A DNA stretch of 64,000 nucleotides from JALEFZ01 sp038527485 (GCA_038527485.1 JBCBFT010000014.1:28827-92826), one strand, 5' to 3'. Positions 9,154-18,862 are shown, counted from the first letter of the stretch. Translations and numbers: made by a program. Notes: generated from the letters alone by a model not told the origin.

Positions 9154-9295
9154 TGAATCTGATAGGATTGACAGGTTAACCTATTGATCCTAATGTGTTT
9201 TATGTAGTTCTTAAGGGGGAAAGAGAAAATTATTTGAAGAACAAAATCCTGTACAGATGTGTATCGGATTGTGGTGTTAAGTGATCCTAACGGTT

Positions 9296-11647
9296 ATGTT
9301 TGTTTCTCTGGGTAAATGGGGTTCCTTGTCAAAACTTCCAGGATTTCGGATCCTGTGGATAGGGCTTTTGATGGGGCATATCATGACGTGTACAGTCATG
9401 GCAGAAGAGAGAATATCCCCTTCACAAACGATTGATTCTCTTTTACAACTTGTACCTAAAACTGCGATTACGGAGCGATCCCAATTGATAGAAGAAGCCC
9501 TTTCTCTGGCCCAAAACCTGCAAAATTTAGCAGGAGAGGTAAAAGCTCATCTCGCTTACCTTCACCATACATCCGTCTCACCTAGCGCAGAGGCTGCATA
9601 TGAAAGCCTAAAAGAATCATACAATCAATATCAACAATATCCTTCTAAACTCGCCGCTCTCCACAATGAGCTGGGGGACTTCTATTTCTATCTGAAAGAA
9701 GGCAATCATAGCATCCGACATTATCAACTCGCGATCGATCACGCACGCGTGCAGCGAGACAGTCAGATCCTCTATCTGGGGCTTACAGGCATTACCTCCG
9801 TCACCAATATCTACCGAACGGTGCCAGAGGCCTTGCCCTACCTGCGAGAGGCTGCACAGGTAGCCTTTCGTCTCCAAGATGTAGACTTTCAGATTGAAGC
9901 GCTCAATCAACTCGCTACGATATACATGGCTACAGGAGAAGTCGATTCGGCACTCTTATACTTCGAAAAGCTGGTGGATTTCAAGCGAGAAAGAGAGATG
10001 TTGCTAGAACTAAGCACGGACCTTCAGCAATTTGCGCGCATGCTGGTCCTGCAAGGAGGATATGAAAAAGCGCAGCCCTATCTATTTGAGGCACTAGATA
10101 TTACAGAACAAATGGAGGCTCCCTTGCTACGGGCAGGCCTGTTGACAGACATTGGTTCCAGCTTTTTGCAACAAGGACTCTGGGACAAAAGCATCGAATA
10201 CGCCCAAAGTGCGTTAGCGTTGGCCCAAAAACTGGATCTCAAGCAACTGGCAGCCGTCAACTGTTTTCATCTGGGACAAGCATACCAGGAGATAGGAGAA
10301 AATACCCAAGCATTGAAAGCCTATAATAATTCTCTGGACATATATCAGACAGAAATTCCCGATCCAGCTGAGATTGCCAAAATAAAGCTCCAGTTGGGAA
10401 GCTTGGAGGCAGATAACCAAAATGATAAGCTCGCCCTTCAGTATTTGGAAGAAGCACTCGAGTTCAAAACAGACAAATCAGATAAATTAGGGATGCTAGA
10501 TGTGAAGCTGACCATCGCACCTATCCATATCCGCCAATCCAGATGGCGGCGTGCCTTAGGTGAACTCAAGGAAACCGAAAATCTAGCCATCCAGCTCAAA
10601 AGCAAGAGTGGGCTCGCACGGACCTATGAATTGATGGCCGAAGCCTACGCTGGAAGGGGGAATTATGAGAAGGCCTTTGACTACCAACAGCTGTATGTGA
10701 GCTATCATGACTCTATCTTCAATGAGCAAAATACAACCATCATACACGAACTAGAAACGCGCTACCGAGCAGCACAAAAAGATCAGCAGAATGCCGAACT
10801 AAACGCAGAAATCGCCCAAAATCAGCTGGTTCTAGAGCAGAATAGAATCACTATTCTCGAAAAAAATCGCCAGAGCTACATCCTCATTGGCAGTATCGGC
10901 GCCCTTGTCTTCTTGATCATCTTCTTGATCTATCGCTATGTCAACAAACAGCAACTGCTCAAACAAAGTATGATCACACTCCAAAAGGAGCATGAAGCAC
11001 AAAATCTACGATCGGTCATCACAGGGGAAGAACAAGAACGCAAAAGGATCGCAAGAGACCTGCATGATGGTATCGGTCCTTTACTTGCCTCTATCAAGAT
11101 GCTTTTTCAAGCTGTACAAAACGAAAAGCCTGAAATCAAGCAAGTGGAGCATTACCAAAAAGCCAATCAGTTGCTCGATCAAGCATCTCAAGAGGTTAGA
11201 GAGATCTCGCATAATATGATGCCTGGGACACTCGAACATCTAGGATTGCAGGATGCCATGCGCGACTTATGCACGCTATTTCGTCATTCTTACCAGATCG
11301 AGGTCGATTTCATGACACACGGAGAAGACGAAGGGCTGGACCACCCCACCAAAGTCACCGTGTATCGGATCACACAAGAACTGCTACGCAATATTGCCAA
11401 GCATGCAGAGGCAGAAGAGGTCATTGTCCAGTTGATAATCGAGGACAATATGCTGCAACTTACCGTAGAAGACGACGGAAAAGGATTTGAGTTAGATAAA
11501 GAATCCAAGCTGAAGGGTATTGGACTACAGAGCATACAATCGCGGACTGTCTACCTCAAGGGGAATTTGGATATTCATACACAAGTCGGAAAGGGAACCG
11601 CAATTTATGTAGAAATCCCTTTGGAAGCATCGCATACTACTTCATAA
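9296..11647 (+). CDS. TPR-containing sensor histidine kinase (NarL/DesK-type)
   Basis: A membrane-bound sensor kinase. After an N-terminal hydrophobic segment come many tetratricopeptide repeats (about residues 60-480) that would lie in the periplasm, then a coiled-coil stretch. A transmembrane helix follows (SYILIGSIGALVFLIIFLIY, about 525-545). The HisKA_3 dimerisation domain carries the phospho-acceptor His in RIARDLHDG (about 590). The GHKL ATPase has ELLRNIAKHA, DDGKGFEL and GIGLQSI. It should phosphorylate the response regulator that follows 164 nt later. I took the ATG at 9296; a GTG at 9281 and ATGs near 9371 are possible. The signal sensed through the TPR region is unknown. Confidence 0.85.
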   Translation: MFVSLGKWGSLSKLPGFRILWIGLLMGHIMTCTVMAEERISPSQTIDSLLQLVPKTAITERSQLIEEALSLAQNLQNLAGEVKAHLAYLHHTSVSPSAEAAYESLKESYNQYQQYPSKLAALHNELGDFYFYLKEGNHSIRHYQLAIDHARVQRDSQILYLGLTGITSVTNIYRTVPEALPYLREAAQVAFRLQDVDFQIEALNQLATIYMATGEVDSALLYFEKLVDFKREREMLLELSTDLQQFARMLVLQGGYEKAQPYLFEALDITEQMEAPLLRAGLLTDIGSSFLQQGLWDKSIEYAQSALALAQKLDLKQLAAVNCFHLGQAYQEIGENTQALKAYNNSLDIYQTEIPDPAEIAKIKLQLGSLEADNQNDKLALQYLEEALEFKTDKSDKLGMLDVKLTIAPIHIRQSRWRRALGELKETENLAIQLKSKSGLARTYELMAEAYAGRGNYEKAFDYQQLYVSYHDSIFNEQNTTIIHELETRYRAAQKDQQNAELNAEIAQNQLVLEQNRITILEKNRQSYILIGSIGALVFLIIFLIYRYVNKQQLLKQSMITLQKEHEAQNLRSVITGEEQERKRIARDLHDGIGPLLASIKMLFQAVQNEKPEIKQVEHYQKANQLLDQASQEVREISHNMMPGTLEHLGLQDAMRDLCTLFRHSYQIEVDFMTHGEDEGLDHPTKVTVYRITQELLRNIAKHAEAEEVIVQLIIEDNMLQLTVEDDGKGFELDKESKLKGIGLQSIQSRTVYLKGNLDIHTQVGKGTAIYVEIPLEASHTTS

Positions 11648-11811
11648 CTTGAATGTTATTCGAAGAACTACTGCTTGACATTTATACTGTAACTAGGTGA
11701 ATTGGATTATTAAGTATCATTTTCCATTTTCTACCTACATAATCATCTGTGCTAAAGCTTATCGTTTCGGCACATCATCGTCCTTCTTAATTTAGGGAAA
11801 AACGAACCCAT

Positions 11812-12456
11812 ATGATTCAAGTACTCATTGTAGACGATCATCAGGTCTTAGCAGATGGCATCAAAGCCCTGGTAGGACAGGCAGAAGACGTACAGATACA
11901 GCATCATGCCATGACGGGCAAAGAGGCCATGAATATTTTGGCAGACTATCCAGAGATTCAACTCATCCTGCTCGATATCAACCTTCCAGATACAGACGGG
12001 GTCAAGCTTTGTCACCAAATCAAGAAAGCTTATCCTGAAATGAAAGTATTGGCACTTACCATGCATCACGAGCCAGGATTTATCTCTCGGATGATCAAAG
12101 CTGGAGCCAATGGCTATCTCCTAAAAAATACAGGAAAGGATGAGCTACTAGAAGCCATATATACCCTCCACCGCGGAGAGCAATATTTTAGTAAGCAGGT
12201 CACGGACCAGTTGGTCGCAGGGTTACAAAATCCCAATAGAAGACCCAACAGTGGCTTCATTGAAAAAATTACGCGTAGAGAGAAGGAAATTCTTCAACTC
12301 ATCGTCGAAGAAATGACGACAGATGAGATTGCCGAAAAGCTATTCATCAGCAATTCGACGGTTGTCTCTCACCGCAAAAGCCTTCTCCGCAAATTGCAAG
12401 CAAAAAATACAGCTGGCCTCGTCAAGGCTGCCTACGAATTTAATCTCCTCAATTAA
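11812..12456 (+). CDS. NarL/LuxR-family response regulator
   Basis: A receiver domain (about residues 1-120) with the acidic pair Asp8-Asp9, phospho-acceptor Asp55 in LLDINLPDTDG and a conserved Lys near 105. It is followed by a LuxR-type helix-turn-helix (about 148-205; TRREKEILQLIVEEMTTDEI, then SNSTVVSHRKSLLRKL). The 214-residue length is typical. Its cognate kinase is the TPR sensor just upstream. Target genes are unknown; the porin and cupredoxin genes upstream are natural candidates. A hairpin terminator follows. Confidence 0.92.
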   Translation: MIQVLIVDDHQVLADGIKALVGQAEDVQIQHHAMTGKEAMNILADYPEIQLILLDINLPDTDGVKLCHQIKKAYPEMKVLALTMHHEPGFISRMIKAGANGYLLKNTGKDELLEAIYTLHRGEQYFSKQVTDQLVAGLQNPNRRPNSGFIEKITRREKEILQLIVEEMTTDEIAEKLFISNSTVVSHRKSLLRKLQAKNTAGLVKAAYEFNLLN

Positions 12457-12482
12457 GGGAAGATTCCCTCCCCCTCAAATGA

Positions 12483-12514
12483 TGAGAAATCCCCCCCATA
12501 AAGGGGATTTTTCA
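12483..12514 (+). terminator. Terminator after the response regulator
   Basis: TGAGAAATCCCC (12483-12494) pairs with GGGGATTTTTCA (12503-12514) with one mismatch; the 3' arm itself contains a run of T. Confidence 0.65.
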
Positions 12515-12726
12515 CAAAAACCTGCATTCGGGCTAACTATTGCACATATTTGAGTGTAATACAAAAGGAAGACGCGTCGAATAGAAGAGTATTTCACAAA
12601 AAATGACAATCCTACGCACTTCATTCATCGCTACTTTTCTGCGTATTTCAAGTTGATTTTTGATTCATCGATCTGGCCATACAAGACTTCTCACCTTGTA
12701 AGCATTCACATCAAAAAAACAGATCC

Positions 12727-13311
12727 ATGAGTCAACCCATGCCCGTGCAAATTCGCGCCCAACACCTTAGTGACGATGCCCTCATCTCACGTATCCTGCA
12801 TAACCAGCAGTCGCACCTTTTCTCCCATCTCATGGACCGATACAAAGGTCCGCTTTGGGGTCTCGGTAAGCAAATCAATATCCCTTATGTAGAAATTGAT
12901 GACCTTATTCAAGTTGCCTTCATCAAGGCTTATCAGAAACTGCATACATTCAGAGGGGATTCTCGCTTCTCTTCATGGTTGTTCCGCATCTTCATCAATG
13001 AGTGCAACATGTGGAGAAGAAAAAATCGCAAATTCCAATTGCAAGAGCTACCTGTACAACCTACGGATGATATGATCAGCCATCACACACCTGAAGATGT
13101 CATGGTACAGAGTGAGCAGCAGCACTACCTCCAAGATGCCATCGAGGACCTTCCCGAAAAGTATCGTACGGTCTTTGTGATGCGTGAGCTCGAAGGTAGA
13201 AAGAGCAAAGAAGTAGCAAAAGAGCTTGGTCTGACAGATTCTAACGTCAAGGTTCGCTTCCTGCGCTCGAAACTCATGCTAAAAGACCGATTGGCTACTG
13301 CACATATTTGA
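12727..13311 (+). CDS. ECF-type RNA polymerase sigma factor
   Basis: A 194-residue sigma-70 family factor of the extracytoplasmic function group. Region 2 spans about residues 30-100 (LFSHLMDRYKG, EIDDLIQVAFIKAYQKL, SRFSSWLFRIFINECNMWRR). Region 4 spans about 140-190 (LPEKYRTVFVMRELEGRKSKEVAKEL, then SNVKVRFLRSK). No anti-sigma gene (FecR or zinc-finger type) lies next to it, since the flanking spaces are 270 and 287 nt without genes. Control must therefore come from elsewhere or be transcriptional. A 14-bp motif covering its stop codon is repeated 758 bp upstream. Confidence 0.9.
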   Translation: MSQPMPVQIRAQHLSDDALISRILHNQQSHLFSHLMDRYKGPLWGLGKQINIPYVEIDDLIQVAFIKAYQKLHTFRGDSRFSSWLFRIFINECNMWRRKNRKFQLQELPVQPTDDMISHHTPEDVMVQSEQQHYLQDAIEDLPEKYRTVFVMRELEGRKSKEVAKELGLTDSNVKVRFLRSKLMLKDRLATAHI

Positions 13312-13598
13312 GAAATATATCTAGAATCCTGCCTATGTACTTGGTGAATTTCAGTTTATGACGCAATTTCGACGGGGGAGAAAAATTCTCTGACGCTTGT
13401 CTCATCCGAGACTTTATTTCCCCTCATATTTGTTGCATATTCATAGTGTAATATATTCCTAAGAAAATGTGAGAAAATGGTAGATGACCACCTGAGACGT
13501 GATATCCAGTAAGTGTTCTCAGAAAGTTCATCTGACCTTCTGCCATCATATACTCCTTAGGACTGTTTCACAGCGTCTACAAACATATATCCCAGCAT

Positions 13599-14579
13599 AT
13601 GAAATCCATCACTATCGGCATTGACATTGGCGGAACCAACTCCAAGTTTGGCATCGTAGATCGAGAAGGGAATATCCTGGCTAGTAATTCAATCCGTACA
13701 CCTCAAGATCAAAGTATTGAGGAGTATGTACGTCACCTTGCAAGCAGCATCAAGGGACTGATGGATTTGCGGGAAGAAACCCTGGATCTGAAGGGGATCG
13801 GGATAGGAGCTCCTAATGGAAATTACTACTCAGGCACGATAGAGGATGCACCTAACCTTATCTGGGATGGGGTGATCCCTTTTACAGACCTGATTAAAGA
13901 ATACTTCGATACCGACGTCGTCATCACCAATGATGCAAACGCAGCTGCCTTAGGAGAAATGATCTATGGTGGTGCTAAGAATATGAAAAACTTTTTCGTA
14001 GTCACATTGGGTACAGGGGTAGGCTCAGGATTTGTTGTGAATGGGGAGTTGGTATATGGAAATGATGGATTTGCGGGTGAATTTGGTCATGTCGTCACAG
14101 AGTGGGGAGGCAGACCCTGTACGTGCGGAAGAAGAGGATGTGTAGAGACTTACGCTTCGGCGAGAGGGGTTGTATTGACCGTTTTGGAAGAGATGGCAGG
14201 CTCCAAGAGAGTGAGTAGCCTGAGGGATCTACACTATCAAGAGATTACCCCTAAGCGCATTTTTGAAGCAGCAGAAAACGGCGACATCCACGCACAGGCC
14301 ACTTTTGAAAGAACAGGCGCTATGCTCGGTCGCGCCCTGTCCAACCTAGTCAATATTTTCAGTCCTGAAGCAATCTTCCTGTTTGGTGGAGTCGCTAGGG
14401 CAGGTCATTGGATACTCGAACCTACAGAGCGCCACCTAGAAGAAAATGTATTGCCGATATTTAAGAATAAAGTCAAAATTATTCCTTCTCACCTTCCCGA
14501 AAGTGATGCAGCTATCTTGGGTGCTAGTGCCCTGGCATGGCAAGAAATGGAGAAAAAAACTGAGAAGGTGAAGTCTTAA
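13599..14579 (+). CDS. ROK-family sugar kinase (glucokinase-like)
   Basis: Predicted cytosolic ATP-dependent sugar kinase, most likely a glucokinase feeding glycolysis. The N-terminal phosphate-binding block GIDIGGTNSKFGIVD is at residues 7-21. The sugar-binding and catalytic region has NDANAAALGE. The ROK zinc motif is CTCGRRGCVE (CxCGxxGCxE), preceded by GEFGHVV with the metal-ligand His. A second nucleotide-binding block, IFLFGGVARAG, is near 265. At 326 residues the length is standard. It is a single-gene unit, with no sugar transporter or regulator beside it, and lacks the N-terminal helix-turn-helix of ROK repressors, so it is an enzyme. Confidence 0.88.
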   Translation: MKSITIGIDIGGTNSKFGIVDREGNILASNSIRTPQDQSIEEYVRHLASSIKGLMDLREETLDLKGIGIGAPNGNYYSGTIEDAPNLIWDGVIPFTDLIKEYFDTDVVITNDANAAALGEMIYGGAKNMKNFFVVTLGTGVGSGFVVNGELVYGNDGFAGEFGHVVTEWGGRPCTCGRRGCVETYASARGVVLTVLEEMAGSKRVSSLRDLHYQEITPKRIFEAAENGDIHAQATFERTGAMLGRALSNLVNIFSPEAIFLFGGVARAGHWILEPTERHLEENVLPIFKNKVKIIPSHLPESDAAILGASALAWQEMEKKTEKVKS

Positions 14580-14643
14580 CTTGATGGACAGAGCATTCGT
14601 AGTAAAATCCTTATAGGGATCTAGCCTCTTACTAAAAAGGAGA

Positions 14644-14672
14644 TAGCTGACGCTCCCTTGAAGCGTCAGCTA
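14644..14672 (-). terminator. Terminator of the cryptochrome gene
   Basis: A perfect 11-bp stem, TAGCTGACGCT (14644-14654) with AGCGTCAGCTA (14662-14672). On the minus strand it is followed by TCTCCTTTTTAG, so it most likely ends the leftward transcript of the cryptochrome gene. Confidence 0.6.
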
Positions 14673-14679
14673 GTACCTC

Positions 14680-14737
14680 CCAACCAACATTACATAAATT
14701 TTAAAAGTGTGTCCGTGCTAGTAAGGGCGTTGGTTGG
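14680..14737. repeat. Spaced 9-bp inverted repeat
   Basis: CCAACCAAC (14680-14688) and GTTGGTTGG (14729-14737) are perfect complements 40 nt apart, next to the terminator hairpin. It could be a long-loop RNA structure or a protein site; no function is assigned. Confidence 0.4.
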
Positions 14738-14789
14738 ACTTACATGATATATTTCTCATTGCAAGCAGATTCTTAGCGAAACTACTTAC

Positions 14790-16235
14790 CTAGTTTTTTC
14801 TTGCATAAGTACGGGCTGATTTAGCCAGATTGATGATGGGATGTGGATAATTCCCTCCCAAGCTCACCCCGTAGGACTTTAGGTCACTGGGATACATCTC
14901 ATAAGGCTCATGCACGTACCCATTGGGCAAACTTTCTAGCTCTGGGAGCCAGTGCCTTACATAATCTCCCTGCGCATCGTATCGCTTGGCTTGTGAGATG
15001 ACATTAAAGTAGCGGTTCTCACGTGGGTCGTTACCGATCCCAGCCACATAGTTCCAGTTACCCCAGTTGGAGCAAACATCATAGTCGAGCAGCACCGATT
15101 CAAACCATTCTGCTCCCATCCGCCAGTCTACTCGGAGGTCTTTCACCAGGAAAGAAGCCACGTTTTGTCTGCCACGGTTGGACATAAAGCCTGTTTCCCT
15201 TAGCTCACGCATGTTGGCGTCGATGAACGGGATTCCCGTCATGCCATCTTTCCACTGTTCGAATCTCGCCCAATCTACGCGCCAGTTGCCATACTCACCT
15301 TTGATTCCTCCCTCCAAAAAGAGAAGGTTTTCATACCGTTTGGCAACAAATCGGAAGTAGTCTCTCCATATCAACTCAAATATCAGCCAATATGTTGAAG
15401 AATTTTTCTTGCGCATCTTCTCATAGCGCTTAACTTCCTTGTAAATGTGCCGTGGAGAAATACATCCTAGTGCTAGCCAGGGGGAAAACTTGGATGAGTA
15501 TCCCTGTCCTAACAAGCCATTGCGTGTCTCTTTATATTCCCTGAGACGATCCTCTTCCCAAAAATATGTTTGGAGACGCTCAAGGGCTTCGATTTCTCCT
15601 CCTCTAAAATCTAACACAGCACGTGTATCGATCTCTACAGGATGCATTCCCATATCCTCTACTGAGGGAATGTGACCAGGATTTTCTATATACGGAGTGG
15701 GAATGGACTCTGGCGTAGGAAACGTGTTTCTTACAGGTGCAAATTTTTCTACTTCCTTACGGAAATGTGTAAAAATTTCGGGTAATGACCGAACAGGCAT
15801 TGGGAGATCCGCCAAATGGTATAGCGTACTTCCCCAGATCAATTCGACATCTATTCCCGATCTAAAAAGGGCTTTTTCTAGTGCTTTCTCAACTTTCAGT
15901 TCCTCCTCTGTTACTTCCTTGTGTGCATAGACTCCACCTGCACCATACTGATTGGCAATCTCTGGAATAATTACCTCAGGCAACCCCTTCCTCACAATCA
16001 GGTCACTTCCTACTGATTTCAAACGCGCGCGTAATTGAGCAAGACTTTCGAGCAGGAATTTGGTACGGTAAGGACCTGTTTTGGGAAAACCAAAAGATGT
16101 CTCACCAAACTGTCTACTATCTAACACATAGACAGGAATAACCTCTAGTCCATGCTCAATGGCACGCACCAAAGCTTCATGATCATGGAGACGTAGATCA
16201 TTACGGAACCATACTATTACCCTTTTCCATTTCAT
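14790..16235 (-). CDS. DASH-family cryptochrome/photolyase
   Basis: A flavoprotein of the cryptochrome/photolyase family, probably repairing cyclobutane dimers or acting as a blue-light receptor. The start at 16235 (MKWKRVIVWFRNDLRLHDHEAL) gives the conserved photolyase beginning; an in-frame start 15 codons upstream adds unconserved residues. The antenna domain includes FGFPKTGPYRTKFLLESLAQLR and FTHFRKEVE, typical of the DASH subgroup. The FAD domain includes YSSKFSPWLALGCISPR, WRDYFRFVAKRY, TGIPFIDANMRELRETGFMSNRGRQN and WNYVAGIGNDPR. At 481 residues it fits CRY-DASH. It suggests a sunlit habitat. It stands alone, with its own terminator. Confidence 0.9.
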   Translation of the reverse strand: MKWKRVIVWFRNDLRLHDHEALVRAIEHGLEVIPVYVLDSRQFGETSFGFPKTGPYRTKFLLESLAQLRARLKSVGSDLIVRKGLPEVIIPEIANQYGAGGVYAHKEVTEEELKVEKALEKALFRSGIDVELIWGSTLYHLADLPMPVRSLPEIFTHFRKEVEKFAPVRNTFPTPESIPTPYIENPGHIPSVEDMGMHPVEIDTRAVLDFRGGEIEALERLQTYFWEEDRLREYKETRNGLLGQGYSSKFSPWLALGCISPRHIYKEVKRYEKMRKKNSSTYWLIFELIWRDYFRFVAKRYENLLFLEGGIKGEYGNWRVDWARFEQWKDGMTGIPFIDANMRELRETGFMSNRGRQNVASFLVKDLRVDWRMGAEWFESVLLDYDVCSNWGNWNYVAGIGNDPRENRYFNVISQAKRYDAQGDYVRHWLPELESLPNGYVHEPYEMYPSDLKSYGVSLGGNYPHPIINLAKSARTYARKN

Positions 16236-16392
16236 ACTTTCAGAACTGACAGAAACTAAGAAAGTTTTAGGTTGTAGCAAAATATACGTAAAAAATAAGG
16301 GTAGGGATGTGTTTATTTCACACTTCCTGAAATGTTTCCTAAAAATGTTAACACACTGATTTTGGCTAGGAGAGAAAACCTAAGATTCTAGG

Positions 16393-17184
16393 TTAAGTAG
16401 TCATAAACTCCAATGTTTTGATAGACAGTTTTCTTCCTTTCTCTAAATCAAATACACGAGACTTGGCAAGCCCCCACTTGTTTAGACGAAACATGATCGA
16501 AACTCGCAGCACGCCTAGTCCATATTTGACGCTACGACCAAAATTGATAGATGAGGCTTCTTCAAAGTATTTGGTGGGACAGGTTACTTCTCCGATTATA
16601 TGACCTGCATAGGCAATCTGTGCCAGCATCTCATTGTCGAATACAAAGTCGTCGGAGTTCTCCTCCAAAGGGAGCGAAGTGAGAATTTCCTTAGAAAAAG
16701 CACGGTATCCTGTGTGGTATTCTGCCAGTTTTTGCCCCATAAGGACATTCTGGAAAAAGGTCAGAAAGCGATTGGCGATGAATTTGTACATAGGCATCCC
16801 CCCTCTCAGGGCTCCTCTACCCAAGATACGAGAACCCAACATCACAGGAAACAGTCCATTGGCTATAGGATATACCATCGCCTCGATGAGCTTGGGCGTA
16901 TACTGATAATCAGGATGGAGCATGACCACGATGTCTGCCCCTTGCTTCAAAGCTGCTGTATAGCATGTCTTCTGATTACCTCCATATCCCCTATTTTGGG
17001 GATGGCGAATGACTTCATGAATGCCTAAAGACTGTGCTTTCTCATAGGTATTGTCTCTGCTTTGATCGTCCACCAGGATCACTTCATCTACTATATCAAA
17101 AGGAACCTCTTGATAGGTTACCTCCAATGTTTTCTCGGCATTGTAAGCAGGCATTACAACCACGACCTTCTTTCCTCGAATCAT
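16393..17184 (-). CDS. Family 2 glycosyltransferase (DPM1-like)
   Basis: A GT-A fold transferase of 263 residues. The N-terminus has the nucleotide-sugar block VVVMPAYNAEKTLEVTYQEV and the acidic motif VDDQSRDNT. A second motif, LHPDYQY, occupies the position of DPDGQ in dolichyl-phosphate mannose synthases. GSRILGRGALRGGMP and the acceptor-side HTGYRAFSKE also fit the DPM1/DPG synthase-like branch. No C-terminal transmembrane helices are present, so it is cytosolic or peripheral. It probably transfers a sugar to a polyprenyl phosphate or a surface glycan. No glycan cluster surrounds it. Donor and acceptor are unknown. Confidence 0.85.
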   Translation of the reverse strand: MIRGKKVVVVMPAYNAEKTLEVTYQEVPFDIVDEVILVDDQSRDNTYEKAQSLGIHEVIRHPQNRGYGGNQKTCYTAALKQGADIVVMLHPDYQYTPKLIEAMVYPIANGLFPVMLGSRILGRGALRGGMPMYKFIANRFLTFFQNVLMGQKLAEYHTGYRAFSKEILTSLPLEENSDDFVFDNEMLAQIAYAGHIIGEVTCPTKYFEEASSINFGRSVKYGLGVLRVSIMFRLNKWGLAKSRVFDLEKGRKLSIKTLEFMTT

Positions 17185-17421
17185 AAATCCTGAACTTCTA
17201 TGGTAATCAAAAGCAAAGATAACTTTAAATAACAGCTTAAACTGCTCATGATTTCCTTCATAAATCGCCCAATTTAAGCTGCGGGTAAATTTAGTAACTT
17301 TTTTCTCATTAATCTTATCCTAAATATTATCATTGAATCCGTGTAAAAGAATAGAGAAATTGGATAGAAGGAGGTTTTACAGTCATCACGTTGTCCACCA
17401 TTTACATATCCCAATGTCTTT

Positions 17422-17429
17422 TACATTTG
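17422..17429 (+). promoter_or_regulatory. Probable -7 box of the FadL-type gene
   Basis: TACATTTG matches TAnnTTTG and lies 50 nt before the ATG at 17479. No TTG is found at the ideal distance upstream, so the call rests on the -7 box alone. Confidence 0.4.
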
Positions 17430-17478
17430 GCGGGTAGTCGTCTTCCTCACATCATTGGGTAAAAGATCGAGCGTATAC

Positions 17479-18714
17479 ATGAAACTCACTCGAATTCTGA
17501 TTATTATTTTCCTCTTGTCCTCACCTGCATACATGATGGGCGGGGGCATCTACCTACGGCTTTTGGGTGCGAGTTCGCTCGCAATGGGAAATACTGGCAC
17601 AGGTCTCGCACTGCATGCTTCCTCGGTCTACCAAAACCCTGGAGCTATGGCATTTCTCAATCCCCGCTTGACACTAGAGCTGGGAAGCTCCTTCCAGCGG
17701 CCTGCCACTACCTATTTAGAAAATCCTCCGAGTACAGCTTTGGCTGACATGGATACACTTACCTTTACGCCGCTTTATGCTTATGCTGTGGCAAGACCTA
17801 TCGCAAGTGGGAAACTCACCTTAGGTATGGGGGTAAATAGTCCTTATGGCGGAGGTTCTCTTTGGCCAGACGAGTGGTCTGGGCAGTTTATCAGTCAAGA
17901 GTTCAACTTGGAGAGTCTATTCATCCATCCTTCCTTCGCCTTTAAGGTCAATGATCGGCTAGGGCTAGGCCTTACGATCTCCCTCGGCGCTGTCACCTTA
18001 TTCAACAAGCGCGCCATCAACATCGACGGACGAAAAGAGTCCAGAAGCTCGGTCAGATTTAGTGGACAAGGAGCCACGGCAGGATTAAGTGTGGGTGCAT
18101 ACTACCGAGTAGATAGTAAGCTCTCGCTAGGGCTGAATCTGCGTAGCCCGATGGAAGTCATTATCACCGATGGTATTGCGACTTTTGAGGTCCCCCCCTC
18201 GCTTACCGATAACTTTGAACGCCAGATTTTCACCACAAGTTTTACCCTGCCAGGAGAAATCAACGTGGGCGTGGGCTACTACCCAGAGGAGCGCCTGTTA
18301 CTGACTGCCGATCTCAACATCGTTTTTTGGAGCAGTTGGGACTCTCTAGTGTTCAACCTGTCAGACCCCAAGCCCGAAATTGCCAGTTTCCCCGCCAGAA
18401 ATTGGCAGAATACGACCAACCTTCGCGCAGGTTTTGAGTACGCACTTTCTGAGGATATACGCATGAGGGGAGGGGCTTACTATGAGCAATCGCCTGTACC
18501 TAGTGGCTTTGTATCTCCTGAACTACCTGATGCCAATAGAATCGGTATCACAGGAGGAGCCAGTATAAGGGTCATTCGAAGGTTGTACGCAGATCTGACA
18601 TATACCTATGAGTATACAGGGGAGCGACAAGGTGTACTCTCCGCTGCGAACTTTGCAGGGACTTATGAAACGACGGTTTATGCGTTTATGATAGGATTAG
18701 GGTATGAATTTTGA
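17479..18714 (+). CDS. OmpP1/FadL/TodX-family outer-membrane transporter
   Basis: Predicted 14-strand outer-membrane channel for hydrophobic compounds such as fatty acids. The start at 17479 gives a signal peptide (MKLTRILIIIFLLSSPAYMMGGG). The mature protein begins with the family's plug-region pattern LRLLGASSLAMGNTGTGLALHASSVYQNPGAM, followed by GMGVNSPYGGGSLWPDEWSGQF. The barrel continues to a terminal phenylalanine (MIGLGYEF). At 411 residues it fits the family. The following gene, 148 nt downstream, is an SGNH-like lipoprotein, a pairing familiar in Bacteroidota and suggestive of lipid handling at the cell surface. Confidence 0.88.
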   Translation: MKLTRILIIIFLLSSPAYMMGGGIYLRLLGASSLAMGNTGTGLALHASSVYQNPGAMAFLNPRLTLELGSSFQRPATTYLENPPSTALADMDTLTFTPLYAYAVARPIASGKLTLGMGVNSPYGGGSLWPDEWSGQFISQEFNLESLFIHPSFAFKVNDRLGLGLTISLGAVTLFNKRAINIDGRKESRSSVRFSGQGATAGLSVGAYYRVDSKLSLGLNLRSPMEVIITDGIATFEVPPSLTDNFERQIFTTSFTLPGEINVGVGYYPEERLLLTADLNIVFWSSWDSLVFNLSDPKPEIASFPARNWQNTTNLRAGFEYALSEDIRMRGGAYYEQSPVPSGFVSPELPDANRIGITGGASIRVIRRLYADLTYTYEYTGERQGVLSAANFAGTYETTVYAFMIGLGYEF

Positions 18715-18862
18715 TTTTCTTTCAAAGGAAATAAAGATTATATGGTAATTCAGGAAACGAATCGGCTGATTGTTTCGATATATAGATGAAACACTAGGCG
18801 CAGGCAACATCCTGTAATATGTCCAACCATGAGACAAAATCATTTTGGGATCCCAGGAATAT

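Noticed and set aside
12323..12553. 76-codon frame overlapping the response regulator end
   Set aside because: Out of frame with the true gene for most of its length; its tail crosses a terminator hairpin.
14680..14737. Insertion-sequence ends at the spaced inverted repeat
   Set aside because: Only 40 nt lie between the arms and no direct flanking duplication was found.
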